Positions 38,698 through 47,723 of a DNA stretch of 64,000 nucleotides are shown here, piece by piece. The notes beneath the pieces are model-generated. The model did no database searches. It was given only the letters and a program-made list of their open reading frames with translations, and had not been told where the DNA came from. Source of the stretch: JAOSJL01 sp963704035 (lineage in GTDB: Bacteria; Actinomycetota; Acidimicrobiia; IMCC26256; JAOSJL01); the NCBI GenBank assembly GCA_963704035.1, contig CAVPGR010000004.1, positions 124,001-188,000 on the forward strand, in the 5' to 3' direction. The position numbers and the translations under genes are program-made. Every line of letters starts with the position of its first letter. Position 1 is the first letter of the stretch.

Positions 38698-38719
38698 CGA
38701 ACCCACGAAAGGCCCCTCG

Positions 38720-40582
38720 GTGCGCGCGCGTCGTGATATCCGCAACGTGGCAATCGTTGCCCATGTCGACCACGGCAAGACCACGTTGGTTGATGCGTTG
38801 CTGCGTCAGGCCGGTACGTTTCAGGAGCACCAGGAAGTGGTCGATCGCGTGCTCGACTCGACGGACCTCGAGCGCGAGAAGGGCATCACGATCCTGGCCA
38901 AGAACACCGCCGTGCGCGTCGGCGGGGTGAAGATCAACATCGTCGACACGCCGGGCCACGCCGACTTCGGCGGCGAGGTCGAGCGTGGCCTCACCATGGT
39001 CGACGGCGTCCTGTTGCTCGTGGACGCGTCCGAGGGTCCTCTGCCCCAGACCCGCTTCGTGCTGCGCAAGGCGCTCGAGGGGCGCCTGCCCGTGATCGTG
39101 GTGGTCAACAAGGTGGACCGCGGTGACGCCCGTATCACCGACGTCGTACACGAGGTCGAGGAGCTGTTCCTCGATCTCGATGCCGACGAGCACCAGGTCG
39201 GCTTCCCGATCGTGTACTGCAACGCCCGCAGCGGGCGCGCGTCGCTCGACCCCGACGATCCCGACCTTCAGTTGCCCCGCGTGGCGCAAGAAGGCGGGCT
39301 CGAGCCACTTCTCGACGTGCTCCTCGAACATGTGCCCCCACCCGAGCACGACCCCGATCACCCCCTGCAGGCACTGGTCACCAACCTCGATGCATCGCCC
39401 TATGTCGGGCGGCTCGCGCTGTGCCGGGTGCGCCACGGCACCCTGCGGCGCGGCGAGGCGGTGGCGTGGTGTCGCGCCAATGGTTCCGTCGAGACCGTGA
39501 AGATCACGGAGCTCTACCTCACCGAGGGGCTCGAGCGGATCGACGCCGACGAGGCCGGGCCGGGGGAGATCGCCGCCATCGCCGGGCTCGCCGACGTCAC
39601 CATCGGAGAGACGCTCGCGGATCCCGACGACCCCCTCCCGCTCCCGGTCATCCACATCGACGACCCGAGCTTGGCCATGACCATCGGCATCAACACCTCG
39701 CCGCTTGCCGGGCAGGACGGCGACAAGCTCACGGCCCGTCTCGTGAAGAGCCGGCTCGACGCCGAGCTCATCGGCAACGTGTCGCTGCGCGTTCGTCCGA
39801 CCGAGCGTCCCGACGTTTGGGAGGTCCAGGGCCGCGGCGAGCTCCAGCTCGCACTGCTCGTGGAGACGATGCGCCGCGACGGCTTCGAGCTGACGGTTGG
39901 AAAACCCGAGGTCGTCACCAGGCTGGTGGACGACACGGTGCACGAGCCGGTCGAGCGGGTAGCGATCGATGTGCCCGAGGAGCACGTCGGCGCGGTCACC
40001 CAGATGCTCGCGGTGCGCAAGGGCCGCCTCGAGAACATGGTGAACCACGGCACCGGTTGGGTGCGTATGGAGTATCTCGTACCTGCCCGCGCCATGGTGG
40101 GGTTCCGCACCGAGTTTCTCACCAACACGTGCGGTACCGGGTTGCTGCACCAGGTGTTCGAGCGCTTCGAACCGTGGTTCGGTGAGCTACGCGCCCGCAC
40201 GAGCGGTTCGCTCGTCGCCGATCGCCGCGGCGCGACCACCGCCTACTCGCTCTTCGCCATCCAGGAGCGCGGTGAGCTGTTCGTGGGGCCGGGGGCGGAG
40301 GTGTACGAGGGAATGATCATCGGCGAGACCGCGCGTCCCCACGACCTCGACGTGAATCCCACGAAGGAGAAGAAGCTCACCAACCACCGGGCATCGTCGG
40401 CCGACGAGCTCGTGCGCCTGGCACCGCCGCGTCCGCTGTCGCTCGAACAGGCTCTCGAGCTCATCGCAGCCGACGAGGTGGTGGAGGCGACGCCCGGCGC
40501 GGTGCGCCTGCGCAAAGCTGTTCTCGACCAGACGGTCCGCGGCCGCGCCACCAAGCGGGCAAAGGCGACGACCCGCGCGTAG
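38720..40582 (+). CDS. typA: Translational GTPase TypA/BipA
   Basis: 620 residues, intact. G1 AHVDHGKTTLVD at residues 14-25, G2 region ERGITI-like EREKGITILAKN, G3 DTPGHADFGGEVER, G4 NKVDR. The C-terminal domains include NHGTGWVRMEYLVPARAMVG and FRTEFLTNTCGTG, which are BipA signatures. It binds ribosomes under stress and helps large-subunit assembly. The GTG at 38720 follows tRNA-Lys by 22 bp. Confidence 0.96.
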   Translation: MRARRDIRNVAIVAHVDHGKTTLVDALLRQAGTFQEHQEVVDRVLDSTDLEREKGITILAKNTAVRVGGVKINIVDTPGHADFGGEVERGLTMVDGVLLLVDASEGPLPQTRFVLRKALEGRLPVIVVVNKVDRGDARITDVVHEVEELFLDLDADEHQVGFPIVYCNARSGRASLDPDDPDLQLPRVAQEGGLEPLLDVLLEHVPPPEHDPDHPLQALVTNLDASPYVGRLALCRVRHGTLRRGEAVAWCRANGSVETVKITELYLTEGLERIDADEAGPGEIAAIAGLADVTIGETLADPDDPLPLPVIHIDDPSLAMTIGINTSPLAGQDGDKLTARLVKSRLDAELIGNVSLRVRPTERPDVWEVQGRGELQLALLVETMRRDGFELTVGKPEVVTRLVDDTVHEPVERVAIDVPEEHVGAVTQMLAVRKGRLENMVNHGTGWVRMEYLVPARAMVGFRTEFLTNTCGTGLLHQVFERFEPWFGELRARTSGSLVADRRGATTAYSLFAIQERGELFVGPGAEVYEGMIIGETARPHDLDVNPTKEKKLTNHRASSADELVRLAPPRPLSLEQALELIAADEVVEATPGAVRLRKAVLDQTVRGRATKRAKATTRA

Positions 40583-40586
40583 GCAC

Positions 40587-40617
40587 CTCAGCGGAACCCG
40601 GGGAGGTGCTCGGCCTC
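40587..40617. repeat. Left copy of a 31-bp direct repeat flanking the ZIP/propeller segment
   Basis: 29 of 31 bases match the stretch at 42,608-42,638, in the same orientation. Read on the minus strand it encodes EAEHLPGFR followed by a stop, the same ending as the GH4 protein (AEAEYLPGFR). It starts 5 bases after the typA stop. Confidence 0.85.
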
Positions 40618-41350
40618 AGTCCAGTGCTGTGGCAGCCAGGAGGATCCCGAGCCCTCCGACGAACGCCATTGATTGCACCAGTTTGTCGCGAAGCCCGATC
40701 TGCGCGCTGATCTGAGGAAGCAGGTCGACAGCGGCGATGTAGATGAAGCTGCCGCCCGCGAAGGGAAGGAGAAGAGCCACGTCGACCGAGCGCGAGAGCG
40801 CGTAGGCCACCAGCCCTCCGAGGAGGAACGTGGTCGCGGAGAGCACGTTGAACACGAGAGCTCGCTTCCGGTTCCACCCACTGTGGATGAGGATCCCGAA
40901 GTCCCCGAGCTCCTGCGGGACCTCGTGCGCGGCGGCCACGAGCCAGGTCACGATACCGACACGGACATCCACGATGAACGCAGCGGCTACGGCCAGGCCA
41001 CCGATGAAGTTGTGCAGACCGTCGGCGAGGAGGATGAGGTATCCGAGCGGGCGGTGCTGTGAGATACCGCGGTGGCAGTGATGCCAGTGCAGGAACTGCT
41101 CGAGGACGAAGAACGTCAGGAATCCGCCGACGAGCCAGACGTAGACGCCCAGGTCGTTGCCGATCTCCGAGATCGCCTCGGGGATCATGTGGAAGAACGC
41201 GCCGCCGAGAAGCGATCCTGCAGCCAGCGCGACCAGCGGCAGCACGATGCGATCCAACGTCTTCTCGGGCATCATCAGGGTGACGCTGCCGACGAGCGCG
41301 ATCATGCTCATCGCAATCCCGCTGACGACGATCCAAGCAAGTGTTGGCAT
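40616..41350 (-). CDS. ZIP-family divalent metal transporter
   Basis: 244 residues, intact, about eight membrane segments. The metal-binding helices are present: GLHNFIGGLAVAAAF (H, N in helix 4) and AAHEVPQELGDFGIL (HExPxE/D in helix 5), the canonical ZIP binuclear site. A His-rich loop FLHWHHCHRG lies before helix 4. It probably imports Zn2+ or another divalent metal. The ATG at 41350 was chosen; upstream codons are low-complexity and antisense to the next gene's end. The 3' end coincides with the edge of the left direct repeat. Confidence 0.93.
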   Translation of the reverse strand: MPTLAWIVVSGIAMSMIALVGSVTLMMPEKTLDRIVLPLVALAAGSLLGGAFFHMIPEAISEIGNDLGVYVWLVGGFLTFFVLEQFLHWHHCHRGISQHRPLGYLILLADGLHNFIGGLAVAAAFIVDVRVGIVTWLVAAAHEVPQELGDFGILIHSGWNRKRALVFNVLSATTFLLGGLVAYALSRSVDVALLLPFAGGSFIYIAAVDLLPQISAQIGLRDKLVQSMAFVGGLGILLAATALD

Positions 41351-41378
41351 ACCGAGCCGGTGTGGAGAGGTGTCCGGC

Positions 41379-42362
41379 TCAGGCTTCGCAGCACCCGACG
41401 ACGAAGGAGGTGACGTTGCTGATGCTGATCCTCTCGGTCGTCTCGCCGGTCTCCGCGTCAATACCGACGATCTCACCGGAACCGGCGGAGTAGAGCCAGA
41501 CCGAGCCGAGCCCGAGCGTGAGATGGAGCGGGTTCTCGAACGACTCCGCACTCTTCCTCACGTCGTCGGTGTTGTCGGTGTCGACCTCGAGAACCGTTCC
41601 ATGGTCGGCATCGAGAACCCAGAGCCCTTCCGGACCGTACGCGATACCCCGCAACGCCCCCTCGCCGCCGATCTTGGTCCGACCGGTCTCGGTGACCGTC
41701 TCCGGATCCACGGAGACGAGTTCACCGGCGACGTCGTCGATCACCCAGACGGTCTCGTCACCAAGGGCCACCGCCCCGAAACGACATTCGTCGATGCCGC
41801 ACAGCTGCAGGCGCCCCAACTCCTCGAGGTCGGCCGTGTCGATCTTTAGCAGGCCGAAGGTGGGCTCCACCACCAGCCAGAGCGCGCCCTCACCCACCAC
41901 GAGGCCGGCGATACGTTCGGTTTCCGAACCGATGGTGGACCGGGCTGTGATCTCCTGTGTCGTGGGGTCGATCTTGACCAGATCCCTTCCGTCGTCGCCG
42001 GCAACCCATACCGCGCCCTCACCCGCTGCGATGAGTCCCGTCGACGAACCCACCTCGACCTCCGCGGTGACTTGGTTGTTCTCCGGGTCGAGGGCAAGAA
42101 CGGTGCCTGCGGCCGTGGAGGCCCACAGCGCACCTTCACCGGTGGCGACGCCACGGGGCTCACCGCCCAGCGGGATCGTCGCCCTCACCGATCCGTCTTC
42201 GGGGTTGTAACGGGAGATCTCCTGCATTCCGGCACGTGCGACCCACAGATCGACCGCCGCCACATCCGCGGTTGTCGTGGTCACTTCCGAGCCGGAATCT
42301 TCGTCATCGCCGCAGGCCGCCACGAAAAGAGCAACTGTCACCGCCAGCGCCACGATCCTCAT
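41379..42362 (-). CDS. Beta-propeller lipoprotein (YncE/NHL-like)
   Basis: 327 residues. Lipoprotein signal: MRIVALAVTVALFVAACGDD with lipobox VAAC, so it is anchored on the outer face of the membrane. The mature part has about six repeated blades with conserved patterns such as GEGALWASTAAGTVLALDPE, GEGAVWVAGDDGRDLVKIDP and GPEGLWVLDADHGTVLEVDT. Such propellers bind ligands or partners; no catalytic residues are evident. The position 28 bp upstream of the ZIP gene suggests shared expression and perhaps a role in metal capture. That is inference. An in-frame start 18 codons upstream is possible but would spoil the signal peptide. Confidence 0.8.
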   Translation of the reverse strand: MRIVALAVTVALFVAACGDDEDSGSEVTTTTADVAAVDLWVARAGMQEISRYNPEDGSVRATIPLGGEPRGVATGEGALWASTAAGTVLALDPENNQVTAEVEVGSSTGLIAAGEGAVWVAGDDGRDLVKIDPTTQEITARSTIGSETERIAGLVVGEGALWLVVEPTFGLLKIDTADLEELGRLQLCGIDECRFGAVALGDETVWVIDDVAGELVSVDPETVTETGRTKIGGEGALRGIAYGPEGLWVLDADHGTVLEVDTDNTDDVRKSAESFENPLHLTLGLGSVWLYSAGSGEIVGIDAETGETTERISISNVTSFVVGCCEA

Positions 42363-42591
42363 GCCTCGACGAGGTACCACCCGACGCTCCTTTCTTGCGA
42401 TCGTTCTCGCTGCCATCCCCTACGTGGATCGGCAACCTCATCAGTCGGCGCCGAACATGCAGAACCTGCGGTGGACCTTCCCACACCTTTCTGAATGATC
42501 TCACCTCGTTCTGAGAGATGGCACTCTGGGTGGGTGCAATGAACGACACGAGACCGTTGACCCCCAAGGAGTCTCAAGTGGTGAGCGTGTA

Positions 42592-42603
42592 CGGTGCGCA
42601 CCG
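42592..42603. other. 12-bp perfect palindrome CGGTGCGCACCG
   Basis: It sits 5 bases past the GH4 stop and inside the upstream region of the propeller lipoprotein gene. The 246-bp region 42,363-42,608 otherwise holds no gene and no clear promoter boxes. It could be an operator or just a GC palindrome. Confidence 0.3.
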
Positions 42604-42607
42604 CAGA

Positions 42608-42638
42608 CTCAGCGGAACCCGGGGAGGTACTCGGCTTC
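42608..42638. repeat. Right copy of the 31-bp direct repeat (3' end of the GH4 gene)
   Basis: This is the genuine 3' end of the GH4 gene, including its stop codon. See the left copy at 40,587. Confidence 0.85.
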
Positions 42639-44015
42639 GGCGGCGAAGAGGTCGGCGGTCATCTTCTCGGTCTCGTGCGGGGTGAGCCTCGATCGGCACA
42701 GCGGGTCGAGCAGCAGGGCATGCACCGCGGCGTCCTTCGAACGCTCGATGGCCGCAGTCGCCCCCAGGTCGTGAACGCCGATCGTGGAGGCGCACACGTG
42801 TGCCATCTGCGGCGGAAGCGCCCCGAAGCGGGTCGGGCGGATCCCCTGGCGGTCCACCATGCACGCCACCTCGACGCAACTGTCGGCGGGCAGGTTCGTG
42901 ATGAGCCGCCCCGAACCGTCGGGGGCGGTGTTCGGGACGTTGCCGTGGATCCGGAACGGCTCGTCCTTCTCGCGCGCCTCGATGATCCATGACGCGTACT
43001 CCCATCCGTGGGCGCGGTCGAACTCCTCGCTGTCATCGAGGCTGTCATCGAGCAGGTTGTGGCGCCGCTCGTCGGCTTCGGCGCGCCATGTCGGCCAGTT
43101 CGTGGCGTAGTAGCCGGACTCGCCGTCGTAGCCCTCGCCGAGGTACGCGCGCCCCTCGTCGCGGTTGCGGTAGTGGGGCACGTACTCCGACAGGTGTCCC
43201 GAGCTCTCGGTGACGAACGCGCCGTAGTGCAGCATCATGTCCTTGCGCACCCGGTCGGTCCCGACGTCGTCGGGCCACGCGTTGTCGGAGTCGCCCGGGT
43301 TGCCGTAGAGCTCGGCGCGCGCCTGCGCCTTCAGCCTCGGATATTGATCGACGCCGTCGAACGTCAACGCCGTGAACCAGGCAAGGTGGTTGACACCCGC
43401 ACACGCCCACGCGAGCTCGGTGTGGGTGATGCCGAGGCGCGCCGAGAGGATCGCCTGGGTGGCCTGCACCGAGTGGCAGAGGCCCACGACCGACACGTCG
43501 GGAACGGCCCGCGCCGCAGCGAGGCACATCATGCTCATCGGGTTCGTGTAGTTGAGCATGATCGCCTGCGGGCACAGCTCGGCCATGTCGCGCAGGATGT
43601 CGAGGAACACCGGGATCGTGCGGAGGCCCTTGAAGAGCCCGCCGGGCCCGACCGTGTCGCCGATGCACTGGTCGACGCCGTACTCCGATGGGATGTCGTT
43701 GTCGAAGCCCACGCAGTCGAGCCCCGAGACCTCGACGCAACAGATCGTGTAGTCAGTGCCGGAGAGCGCCTCCCGACGGTCGGTCGTGCTCGTGACGGAC
43801 CATCCGACCGCTCCGAGCTCCACGGCCAACTTCTCTATGAGCCGGTGCATCAGCTCGAGCCGACCGGTGTCGATGTCGACGAGGCGGAACTCGCCGCCGA
43901 CGTTGCCCGGGATCTGCATGACGTCGCGGCACAACTCGGGGCAGAACATCGATCCGGCGCCGAGGAACGTGATCACGAGGGGCCGAGGCATCGGGCGCGA
44001 CTCCGTGTCCGTCAC
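42609..44015 (-). CDS. Glycoside hydrolase family 4 enzyme (alpha-glucosidase/galactosidase type)
   Basis: 468 residues, intact. N-terminal NAD-binding Rossmann region VITFLGAGSMFCPELCRDVM, conserved INxTNP-like MLNYTNPMSMMCLA, and the metal-binding Cys-His motif VVGLCHSVQATQ near residue 180, with CAGVNHLAWF. GH4 enzymes cleave glycosides by an NAD+/Mn2+ redox-elimination mechanism. The MelA/AglA-like features suggest alpha-galactosides or alpha-glucosides, but exact substrate cannot be read from sequence. It is divergent from the GH1 gene (83-bp gap), so the two likely share a control region. Confidence 0.93.
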   Translation of the reverse strand: MTDTESRPMPRPLVITFLGAGSMFCPELCRDVMQIPGNVGGEFRLVDIDTGRLELMHRLIEKLAVELGAVGWSVTSTTDRREALSGTDYTICCVEVSGLDCVGFDNDIPSEYGVDQCIGDTVGPGGLFKGLRTIPVFLDILRDMAELCPQAIMLNYTNPMSMMCLAAARAVPDVSVVGLCHSVQATQAILSARLGITHTELAWACAGVNHLAWFTALTFDGVDQYPRLKAQARAELYGNPGDSDNAWPDDVGTDRVRKDMMLHYGAFVTESSGHLSEYVPHYRNRDEGRAYLGEGYDGESGYYATNWPTWRAEADERRHNLLDDSLDDSEEFDRAHGWEYASWIIEAREKDEPFRIHGNVPNTAPDGSGRLITNLPADSCVEVACMVDRQGIRPTRFGALPPQMAHVCASTIGVHDLGATAAIERSKDAAVHALLLDPLCRSRLTPHETEKMTADLFAAEAEYLPGFR

Positions 44016-44098
44016 GGTCGCAGGCTAACCGGGTATCGACAGAACCTGTGCGGCCACGTACTCCCCTGAAAACCTGTCGCCTGTACGCTGCCCGCGGC

Positions 44099-45319
44099 AT
44101 GACGAACCGATCGGCAAACCAGTCAAGAGCCCGACGATTTCCCGACGGATTCCGCTGGGGCACGGCCACGGCCGCGCACCAGGTCGAGGGAGGCAACACC
44201 AACAACGACTGGTGGGACTGGGAACACGTCGCCGGCTCACCGTGCGTCGAGCCGAGCGGCGACGCGTGCGACCACTGGAACCACTTCGGCGACGACATCG
44301 CTCTCCTCGCCGAGCTCGGCTTCGACACCTATCGCTTCTCCATCGAATGGAGCAGGATCGAGCCCGCCGAGGGTGAGTTCTCGACGATTGCCCTCGATCA
44401 CTACCGGCGCATGTGCGCGGCGTGCCTCGAACACGGCGTCGAGCCCGTGGTGACGTTTCACCACTTCACGAATCCACGCTGGCTGTCGGCCCGGGGCGGC
44501 TGGGCCGAGCCGACGACAGCCGAAGTATTCGCGCGCTTCTGTGACCGGGCCACGCAGTCGCTCGGCGACCTGATCGGGCGGGGCTGCACCATCAACGAAC
44601 CCAACATCGTCGCCTTCATCGGCTACGCCATGGGCATGTTCCCGCCGGGCCACACCGACACCTCCGAGTCGGATCGCGTCGGCGACGTCTTTCGACGCGC
44701 CCACCGCCTGGCCACCGACGCCATCAAGGCCGGCCCCGGGGACTTCCCCGTGGGTCTGACTCTCTCGATGGACGATTACCGGGCGGTCCCCGACGACGAC
44801 GAGGCCGCGATCGCACAGCGCGACGAGGCCCGGCGGCTGATGGAGGACCCGTACCTCGAGGCCGTACGCGGCGACGACTTCCTCGGCGTGCAGGCCTACA
44901 GCCGATCACGCTTCGGGCCCGACGGGCTGATGGGCCCCGAAGAAGGCGTGGAGGTCATCGAGCACATGGGCTACGAGTTCTGGCCCGAGGCGCTCGAAGC
45001 GACAATCCGGCGTGCCTGGGACGTCAGCCAACAGGTGCCGCTTCACGTGACCGAGAACGGGATCGCGCACGAGAACGACGACCGTCGCATCGACTACGTC
45101 CGCTCCGCGCTCGAGGGTGTTCTCGCCTGCCTCGATGACGGGATCGATGTCGGCGGCTACACGTACTGGAGCCTGCTCGACAACTTCGAGTGGGCCTTCG
45201 GCTACGGCCCGCGCTTCGGGCTCGTCGCGGTGGATCGCTCGACGATGGAGCGACGGCCCAAGTCGAGCGCGCACTGGCTCGGAGCAATCGCGGCGGCCAA
45301 CGAACTGCCCGCTGTTTGA
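44099..45319 (+). CDS. Glycoside hydrolase family 1 beta-glycosidase
   Basis: 406 residues, somewhat short for GH1 (usually 440-480). Typical N terminus FPDGFRWGTATAAHQVEGGN, RFSIEWSRIEP, acid/base Glu in TINEPN near residue 166, nucleophile Glu in HVTENGIAHENDDRRIDY near residue 318, and the ending YTYWSLLDNFEWAFGYGPRF. Both catalytic glutamates are present. It probably acts on beta-glucosides or related sugars in the cytoplasm (no signal peptide) after import by the neighbouring ABC system. It converges on the binding-protein gene. Confidence 0.94.
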   Translation: MTNRSANQSRARRFPDGFRWGTATAAHQVEGGNTNNDWWDWEHVAGSPCVEPSGDACDHWNHFGDDIALLAELGFDTYRFSIEWSRIEPAEGEFSTIALDHYRRMCAACLEHGVEPVVTFHHFTNPRWLSARGGWAEPTTAEVFARFCDRATQSLGDLIGRGCTINEPNIVAFIGYAMGMFPPGHTDTSESDRVGDVFRRAHRLATDAIKAGPGDFPVGLTLSMDDYRAVPDDDEAAIAQRDEARRLMEDPYLEAVRGDDFLGVQAYSRSRFGPDGLMGPEEGVEVIEHMGYEFWPEALEATIRRAWDVSQQVPLHVTENGIAHENDDRRIDYVRSALEGVLACLDDGIDVGGYTYWSLLDNFEWAFGYGPRFGLVAVDRSTMERRPKSSAHWLGAIAAANELPAV

Positions 45320-45328
45320 CGCCGTGGC

Positions 45329-46732
45329 CTACTCCCCGATCCGCGTGTTGTACTCCTGGATCGCGGCGTCGGCCTCTGCCTGGGCCTGTGCGAGTGCCTC
45401 TTCGGGGGTGAGGTCGCCGGCCAGCATTCCCTCCAGCGCCTTGGTCACCGCGTTGCGTACGCCCTGGTAGTCGCCGATCACCGATCCGACCGTGGCCAGT
45501 GTGGTCTCGCTGTCCACGAGCTGATCGACGGCGAAGCGGAACGCCGGCTGCTCCTCCCAGCGGGCCTGCACCGCGGGATCGTCGATCGCTGAGAGCCGCG
45601 TGGGCACGTACCCCCCGGCGAGATGGAGCTCCACCTGCTGGGCAGGTTCGGAGAGGAACTTGATGTACTGCCACGCGGCACCACGCTGCTCGGGCGATGC
45701 CGCCTGCGAGATCCAAAGAGATCCGTCGCCGACGGGAACACCGCCTCCCTCCTCGACCCCCGGAAGGACGCCTGCGGCGAGCTCGACACCCTCGAACTCG
45801 CCGGAGCTGAGCACGTCGAGAGCGGGGCCGAGAGCTGCGGACCCGTCGATGCTCATCGCGGCGTCGCGGTTGCCGACAGCGAGGAGGTGGTCGATGTTGC
45901 CACCGGCGGCCGGAGTCACGAGGGCCAACCCCGACTCGACCATGTCGTTCCACCACGTCCAGAGCTCGAGGCCGAACTCCGTGTCGAGCTGGGCAGCGGT
46001 GGCTCTGCCCTCTCGGCCGTTCCCGTTGTTCACGTACTGCTGGTCGCCCTTCGCGTACCAGAACTCGTTGATGAAGTCCCTCGTCGGCAGGGCGATTCCG
46101 TAGGTGGCCGTTCCCGAGTCGACGATCTGCTGGGAGTACTCGCGGACCTCGTCGAGGGTCGCGGGGGGAACCTCGGGATCGAGCCCGGCGTCCTCGAACA
46201 GTGTCTTGTTGTAGAAGAGCACGGGGTTCGACACGGGCCACGGCATCGAGCGCAGCGCGTCCTGGGTCGTGTAGTAGCCGATCGCCTGGGGAAGGAAGTC
46301 GTCGAGCGAATAGTCGTCGGCGTCGACACAGGCCTGGATCGGCACGGTGCTCCGGCTGTCGACCATCGACTGGAGTGTCGTCTCCTCCATGACCGCCATG
46401 GTCGGGAGATCCCCACCTTCGATCCCGGCGCGCCACTTCGTGAAGACGTCCTCGTACTCGGGGAAGGCCACGAGCTCGACGACGACATCGCTCTGGGATG
46501 TGTTGAACTCCTCGGTGAGCGCCTCCAGCGCCTCCTCGTTGGAGTCGGTGAGCTGGTGCCAGAACGTGATGTCGACCGGCTTGTCGGCGGCTTCGAACGC
46601 GTCGAGCCCGCACTCGGCAGGATCGACGCCACCCGCGCTGTCCGTGCCGTCACCCGAGGAGTCTCCCCCGCTCGAGCACGCGGTCGCCACCAACACGAGC
46701 AGACATCCGAGTACGACGACTCGACGGATCAT
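45329..46732 (-). CDS. ABC sugar transporter, solute-binding lipoprotein
   Basis: 467 residues. Lipoprotein signal MIRRVVVLGCLLVLVATACS with lipobox. The UgpB/MalE-like body has ITFWHQLTDSNEEALEALTE, EFNTSQSDVVVELV, FYNKTLFEDAGLDPEVPPAT and AAWQYIKFLSEPAQQVELHL. It captures a sugar or glycerol-phosphate-type ligand outside the cell. It is the last gene of the four-gene importer. The ATG at 46732 gives the signal peptide. Confidence 0.94.
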   Translation of the reverse strand: MIRRVVVLGCLLVLVATACSSGGDSSGDGTDSAGGVDPAECGLDAFEAADKPVDITFWHQLTDSNEEALEALTEEFNTSQSDVVVELVAFPEYEDVFTKWRAGIEGGDLPTMAVMEETTLQSMVDSRSTVPIQACVDADDYSLDDFLPQAIGYYTTQDALRSMPWPVSNPVLFYNKTLFEDAGLDPEVPPATLDEVREYSQQIVDSGTATYGIALPTRDFINEFWYAKGDQQYVNNGNGREGRATAAQLDTEFGLELWTWWNDMVESGLALVTPAAGGNIDHLLAVGNRDAAMSIDGSAALGPALDVLSSGEFEGVELAAGVLPGVEEGGGVPVGDGSLWISQAASPEQRGAAWQYIKFLSEPAQQVELHLAGGYVPTRLSAIDDPAVQARWEEQPAFRFAVDQLVDSETTLATVGSVIGDYQGVRNAVTKALEGMLAGDLTPEEALAQAQAEADAAIQEYNTRIGE

Positions 46733-46805
46733 GGCCCTACCTCCGAGGTCTCGACATGCGGACTCTATGACGCCACCGCCCGTGGAACGGCACGCGCGCT
46801 GACGT

Positions 46806-47723
46806 TCATCCCTTGACAGCACCAGCCGTAAGGCCCCGCACCAACTGCTTCGAGAACACGAGGAGCAGGATCAAGAGGGGCAGAGCAGCCAGGATCGTGC
46901 CCGCGAACGTGATGGGGAACTCCGCCAGGTTGGACTGCGAGAGCTGCTTGAGCCCGACCTGCACCGTCCGGTACTGCTCGTCGTCGGCGATCAGGAGCGG
47001 CCACAGGTACTGGTTCCACGCCAGGAGGAACGAAAACACCGCCAGGGCGCCGATCGCCGGTCTGCTGAGCGGAATCACGACCCGGGCGAGGAAGCGCCAG
47101 TGGCCGTAGCCGTCGAGACGTGCCGCTTCCTCGAGGCTCCTGGGGAGCGTGAGGAACGACTGCCGGAGCAGGAACGCCCCGAACCCGGTGGCCAGGAACG
47201 GGACCGCCAGCCCCTGATACGAGTTCAGCCAGTTGAGGTCCGAGATCGTCTGGAAGTTCGTGATGATCGTGACCTCGAACGGAACCATCAGCGTCGCGAG
47301 GAACACGACGAAGATCGTGCGCCGAAAGGGGAAGTCGAGAAACGTGAACGCGTACGCGGCGAGTATGGACGTGGCGACCTGCCCGATTGTGATGATCGCC
47401 GTCACGATGATGCTCGTTCGCAGATAGAGGCCGAGGTGGCCGTCGGTCCAGGCGGTGGCGTAGTGGTTCCATTCCCGAACCTCGGGCCACAACGTGGGTG
47501 GCCTGGCGACGATCACGTCGGCCGGGAGCAGCGAGTTCACCACCGTCATGTAGACGGGGAACAGCACGATCGCGGCGAGCGCCGTCAGGAGCGTGTAGCG
47601 AAGAACGACACCGATGCGATGACGACGACGGGTCGCGCGGATTCGTCGCTCCTGCACCGGATCCGGTACGTGCGCGGCGACATCGGAAACCGCGGAATCG
47701 AGAGCGGACGTGTCAGCGCTCAT
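46806..47723 (-). CDS. ABC sugar transporter permease (MalG/UgpE type)
   Basis: 305 residues, about six membrane segments. The EAA loop that contacts the ATPase is EEAARLDGYGHWRFLARVVI-PLSRPAIGAL. The start overlaps the end of the upstream permease gene by 11 bases, so the two are coupled. It pairs with the other permease to form the membrane channel. Confidence 0.95.
   Translation of the reverse strand: MSADTSALDSAVSDVAAHVPDPVQERRIRATRRRHRIGVVLRYTLLTALAAIVLFPVYMTVVNSLLPADVIVARPPTLWPEVREWNHYATAWTDGHLGLYLRTSIIVTAIITIGQVATSILAAYAFTFLDFPFRRTIFVVFLATLMVPFEVTIITNFQTISDLNWLNSYQGLAVPFLATGFGAFLLRQSFLTLPRSLEEAARLDGYGHWRFLARVVIPLSRPAIGALAVFSFLLAWNQYLWPLLIADDEQYRTVQVGLKQLSQSNLAEFPITFAGTILAALPLLILLLVFSKQLVRGLTAGAVKG

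Noticed and set aside
40588..40881. A 97-residue minus-strand ORF ending in EAEHLPGFR
   Set aside because: It lies out of frame within the intact ZIP gene. Only its last codons matter, as the relic of the GH4 3' end.
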